Shown in pieces: positions 53,530 through 54,645 of a stretch of DNA of 54,645 nt (position 1 is the first letter of the stretch; every line of letters begins with the position of its first letter). The stretch covers positions 1 through 54,645 of the forward strand of contig CANQPP010000012.1 in NCBI GenBank assembly GCA_947625765.1. Reading direction: 5' to 3'. The notes under the pieces are model-generated. The model was not told the origin of the DNA. It worked only from the letters and a program-made list of their open reading frames with translations, and did no database searches. This stretch comes from an uncultured Clostridia bacterium. Its GTDB lineage: Bacteria; Bacillota; Clostridia; Christensenellales; UBA1750. The position numbers and the translations under genes are program-made.

Positions 53530-54033
53530 GTGCCCAGAGAACTTGTGGAGGCGATCCGGCTCAACACCGAGGTCCTGTTCATAAACGCCGAGATCATGCT
53601 CAAGACCTGCGACCTTAACTACGTGCTGTGCGATATGCCCATTGATAAGCACGTCTATCACGCTTTCCATTCCTGCGACCAGTGGTACATAAACCCCACG
53701 CAGTACACCGAGCCGGACTTCCACGTTCCGAACTTAAATTCGCTGGATATACCCAGCGAAAAGAGACTGTCCAAAGAAGAGCTGGCGGCGTATCTCGCGG
53801 GCGTCCGTCAAAAGATCTTGGGGTATTTGGACAGCCTCACGGACGAGATGCTGTACGAGGTGCCGGAGGGTTGTTCCGACAACCGTCTGTGCCTCATCCT
53901 TTCGCAGTTCCGCCATTTCTACGCCCATCTGGGGAACATAAACGCCACGACCATCATCGAGACGAACGAGTGGCCGCGCGTGATCGGGATAAGCGGCAAG
54001 AGCGGCCAGTCGGCCGAGGGGCTGTTTGAGTAA
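53530..54033 (+). CDS. DinB-like four-helix protein
   Basis: 167 aa, read from the GTG at 53530, which has AAGGAGG 8 nt upstream; longer frames run back through tRNA-Leu. It appears all-helical. A first helix (to about 30) is followed by H-V-Y-H-A-F-H-S-C-D-Q-W-Y (about 40-52) and Q-F-R-H-F-Y-A-H-L-G-N-I-N-A (about 130-143). The histidines are placed as in the metal triad of the DinB/YfiT superfamily. Function unknown; thiol-dependent transferases are known in the superfamily. It lies just downstream of the tRNA terminator. Confidence 0.65.
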   Translation: MPRELVEAIRLNTEVLFINAEIMLKTCDLNYVLCDMPIDKHVYHAFHSCDQWYINPTQYTEPDFHVPNLNSLDIPSEKRLSKEELAAYLAGVRQKILGYLDSLTDEMLYEVPEGCSDNRLCLILSQFRHFYAHLGNINATTIIETNEWPRVIGISGKSGQSAEGLFE

Positions 54034-54226
54034 GCGCGCAGAATAAAGGCCCGCATTTCTCTGCGCCGACTTTTAACTGTTTTAAGGGCCATTTTTCTGC
54101 CTTTTTCGGAAACTTATGCCTATACATGCCGGGCGATCTGTGGCATACTATTGTGTTGTAGGACGTTTGCGGCGGCCGCGGGGAAGCGGCGCAAGAAATC
54201 AATAAAAAAGCGAGAATCAGAGATAT

Positions 54227-54645
54227 ATGTTTTGTCAGCATTGTGGAAAGCAGATCCCGGACGGAGACCTCTTTTGCAGCTTCTGCGGCGCGCGGCAGGG
54301 CGCGGAAACAAGAGAGATCAGGGAGACGACGGAGGCGCGGCGGCCCGCTGCGCCTGCTCAAAAGCAAAAGCCCAAGCGCGGCGTCGGGAAGGGCTTCCTG
54401 ACCCTCCTGTGCGTTTTGATTGCCTTTGCGGCGGCCTACGGGATCGCCCGCTTCGCCCTCCCGAAGCAGCAGCCGCCGGAGCCGAGCCCGACCCCCGCGC
54501 CCACCGAGGAGCCGCAGACGGACATCGCCGTGCCGGAGGGCGTGCCCATCATCGTCAACGCCAACACCGTGGACGATCCCGACACCTACGACGGGACGGA
54601 ATACAAGCGGCGCGAGCTGGCCTTCGCGGCGGAGGTGGACGAGGC
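54227..54645 (+). CDS. Zinc-ribbon membrane-anchored protein, cut by the window end
   Basis: The first ~139 residues are visible. The N-terminal zinc ribbon M-F-C-Q-H-C-G-K-Q-I-P then F-C-S-F-C-G-A-R (two CxxC pairs, Cys3/6 and Cys17/20) is the zinc_ribbon_2 form of many Bacillota membrane proteins. A charged linker, one transmembrane helix (about 55-75), a proline/Thr-rich spacer and the start of an extracytoplasmic domain follow. The extracytoplasmic function cannot be read. There is no strong ribosome site at 54227. Confidence 0.8.
   Translation, partial: MFCQHCGKQIPDGDLFCSFCGARQGAETREIRETTEARRPAAPAQKQKPKRGVGKGFLTLLCVLIAFAAAYGIARFALPKQQPPEPSPTPAPTEEPQTDIAVPEGVPIIVNANTVDDPDTYDGTEYKRRELAFAAEVDE

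Overview
The window reads as a GC-rich chromosome segment of an anaerobic, probably gut-associated member of the Clostridia (Bacillota). The evidence is the set of Bacillota-type housekeeping genes (mrfA-mrfB, addB-addA, a DUF1292 protein, plsY next to a UgtP-like glycosyltransferase, smpB, pth-mfd), an AraB that closely follows the Bacillus type, clear sigma-A promoters, anaerobic ferrous iron uptake (feo) and glycan-degrading enzymes. A Christensenellales-like lineage would fit, but this cannot be settled from the sequence alone.

Layout. 1-2322: right end of an integrative element with a large serine recombinase and a small zinc-ribbon gene. It ends in three related repeats and is joined to an alanine racemase gene that has lost its N-terminus. 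2335-9724: the racemase remnant, a DMT-type membrane protein, an L,D-transpeptidase, a duplicated intergenic repeat block, then mrfA-mrfB and a TPR gene. 10137-13233: SANT-like regulator, Rsm22-like methyltransferase whose 3' end is tandemly triplicated, acidic Cys-rich DUF1292 protein, and a GNAT gene transcribed divergently from it. 13269-24575: addB-addA, a cation efflux protein, plsY, a processive-type glycolipid glycosyltransferase, a membrane protein of unknown role, smpB. 24730-32755: two S9 peptidases in tandem, an M32 carboxypeptidase, a GH1 beta-glucosidase and a ROK kinase.

32813-37813 is the most interesting part. A DtxR-family regulator lies divergently from feoA-feoA-feoB, followed by a Cys-rich FeoB-associated peptide and a second winged-helix regulator. 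Paired palindromes with half-sites GGTTAG/CTAACC and a 6-nt spacer sit just downstream of the feo promoter. An equivalent pair sits just downstream of a second promoter (33860-33888, minus strand) that drives no protein gene. This second transcript looks like an undescribed metal-responsive small RNA of about 200 nt with a C/U-rich segment.

38035-48298: an ABC exporter and a sugar catabolism region (cellobiose 2-epimerase-like, enolase-superfamily dehydratase, two short-chain dehydrogenases, an XRE/membrane pair, L-ribulokinase, alpha-L-fucosidase). 48430-54645: pth, mfd, a seven-tRNA operon (Pro, Glu, Met, a degenerate Asp, Thr, Tyr, Leu), a DinB-like gene and the start of a zinc-ribbon membrane protein. 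A recurrent theme is imperfect tandem duplication in intergenic DNA (4824-5448, 9766-9952, 11738-12188).
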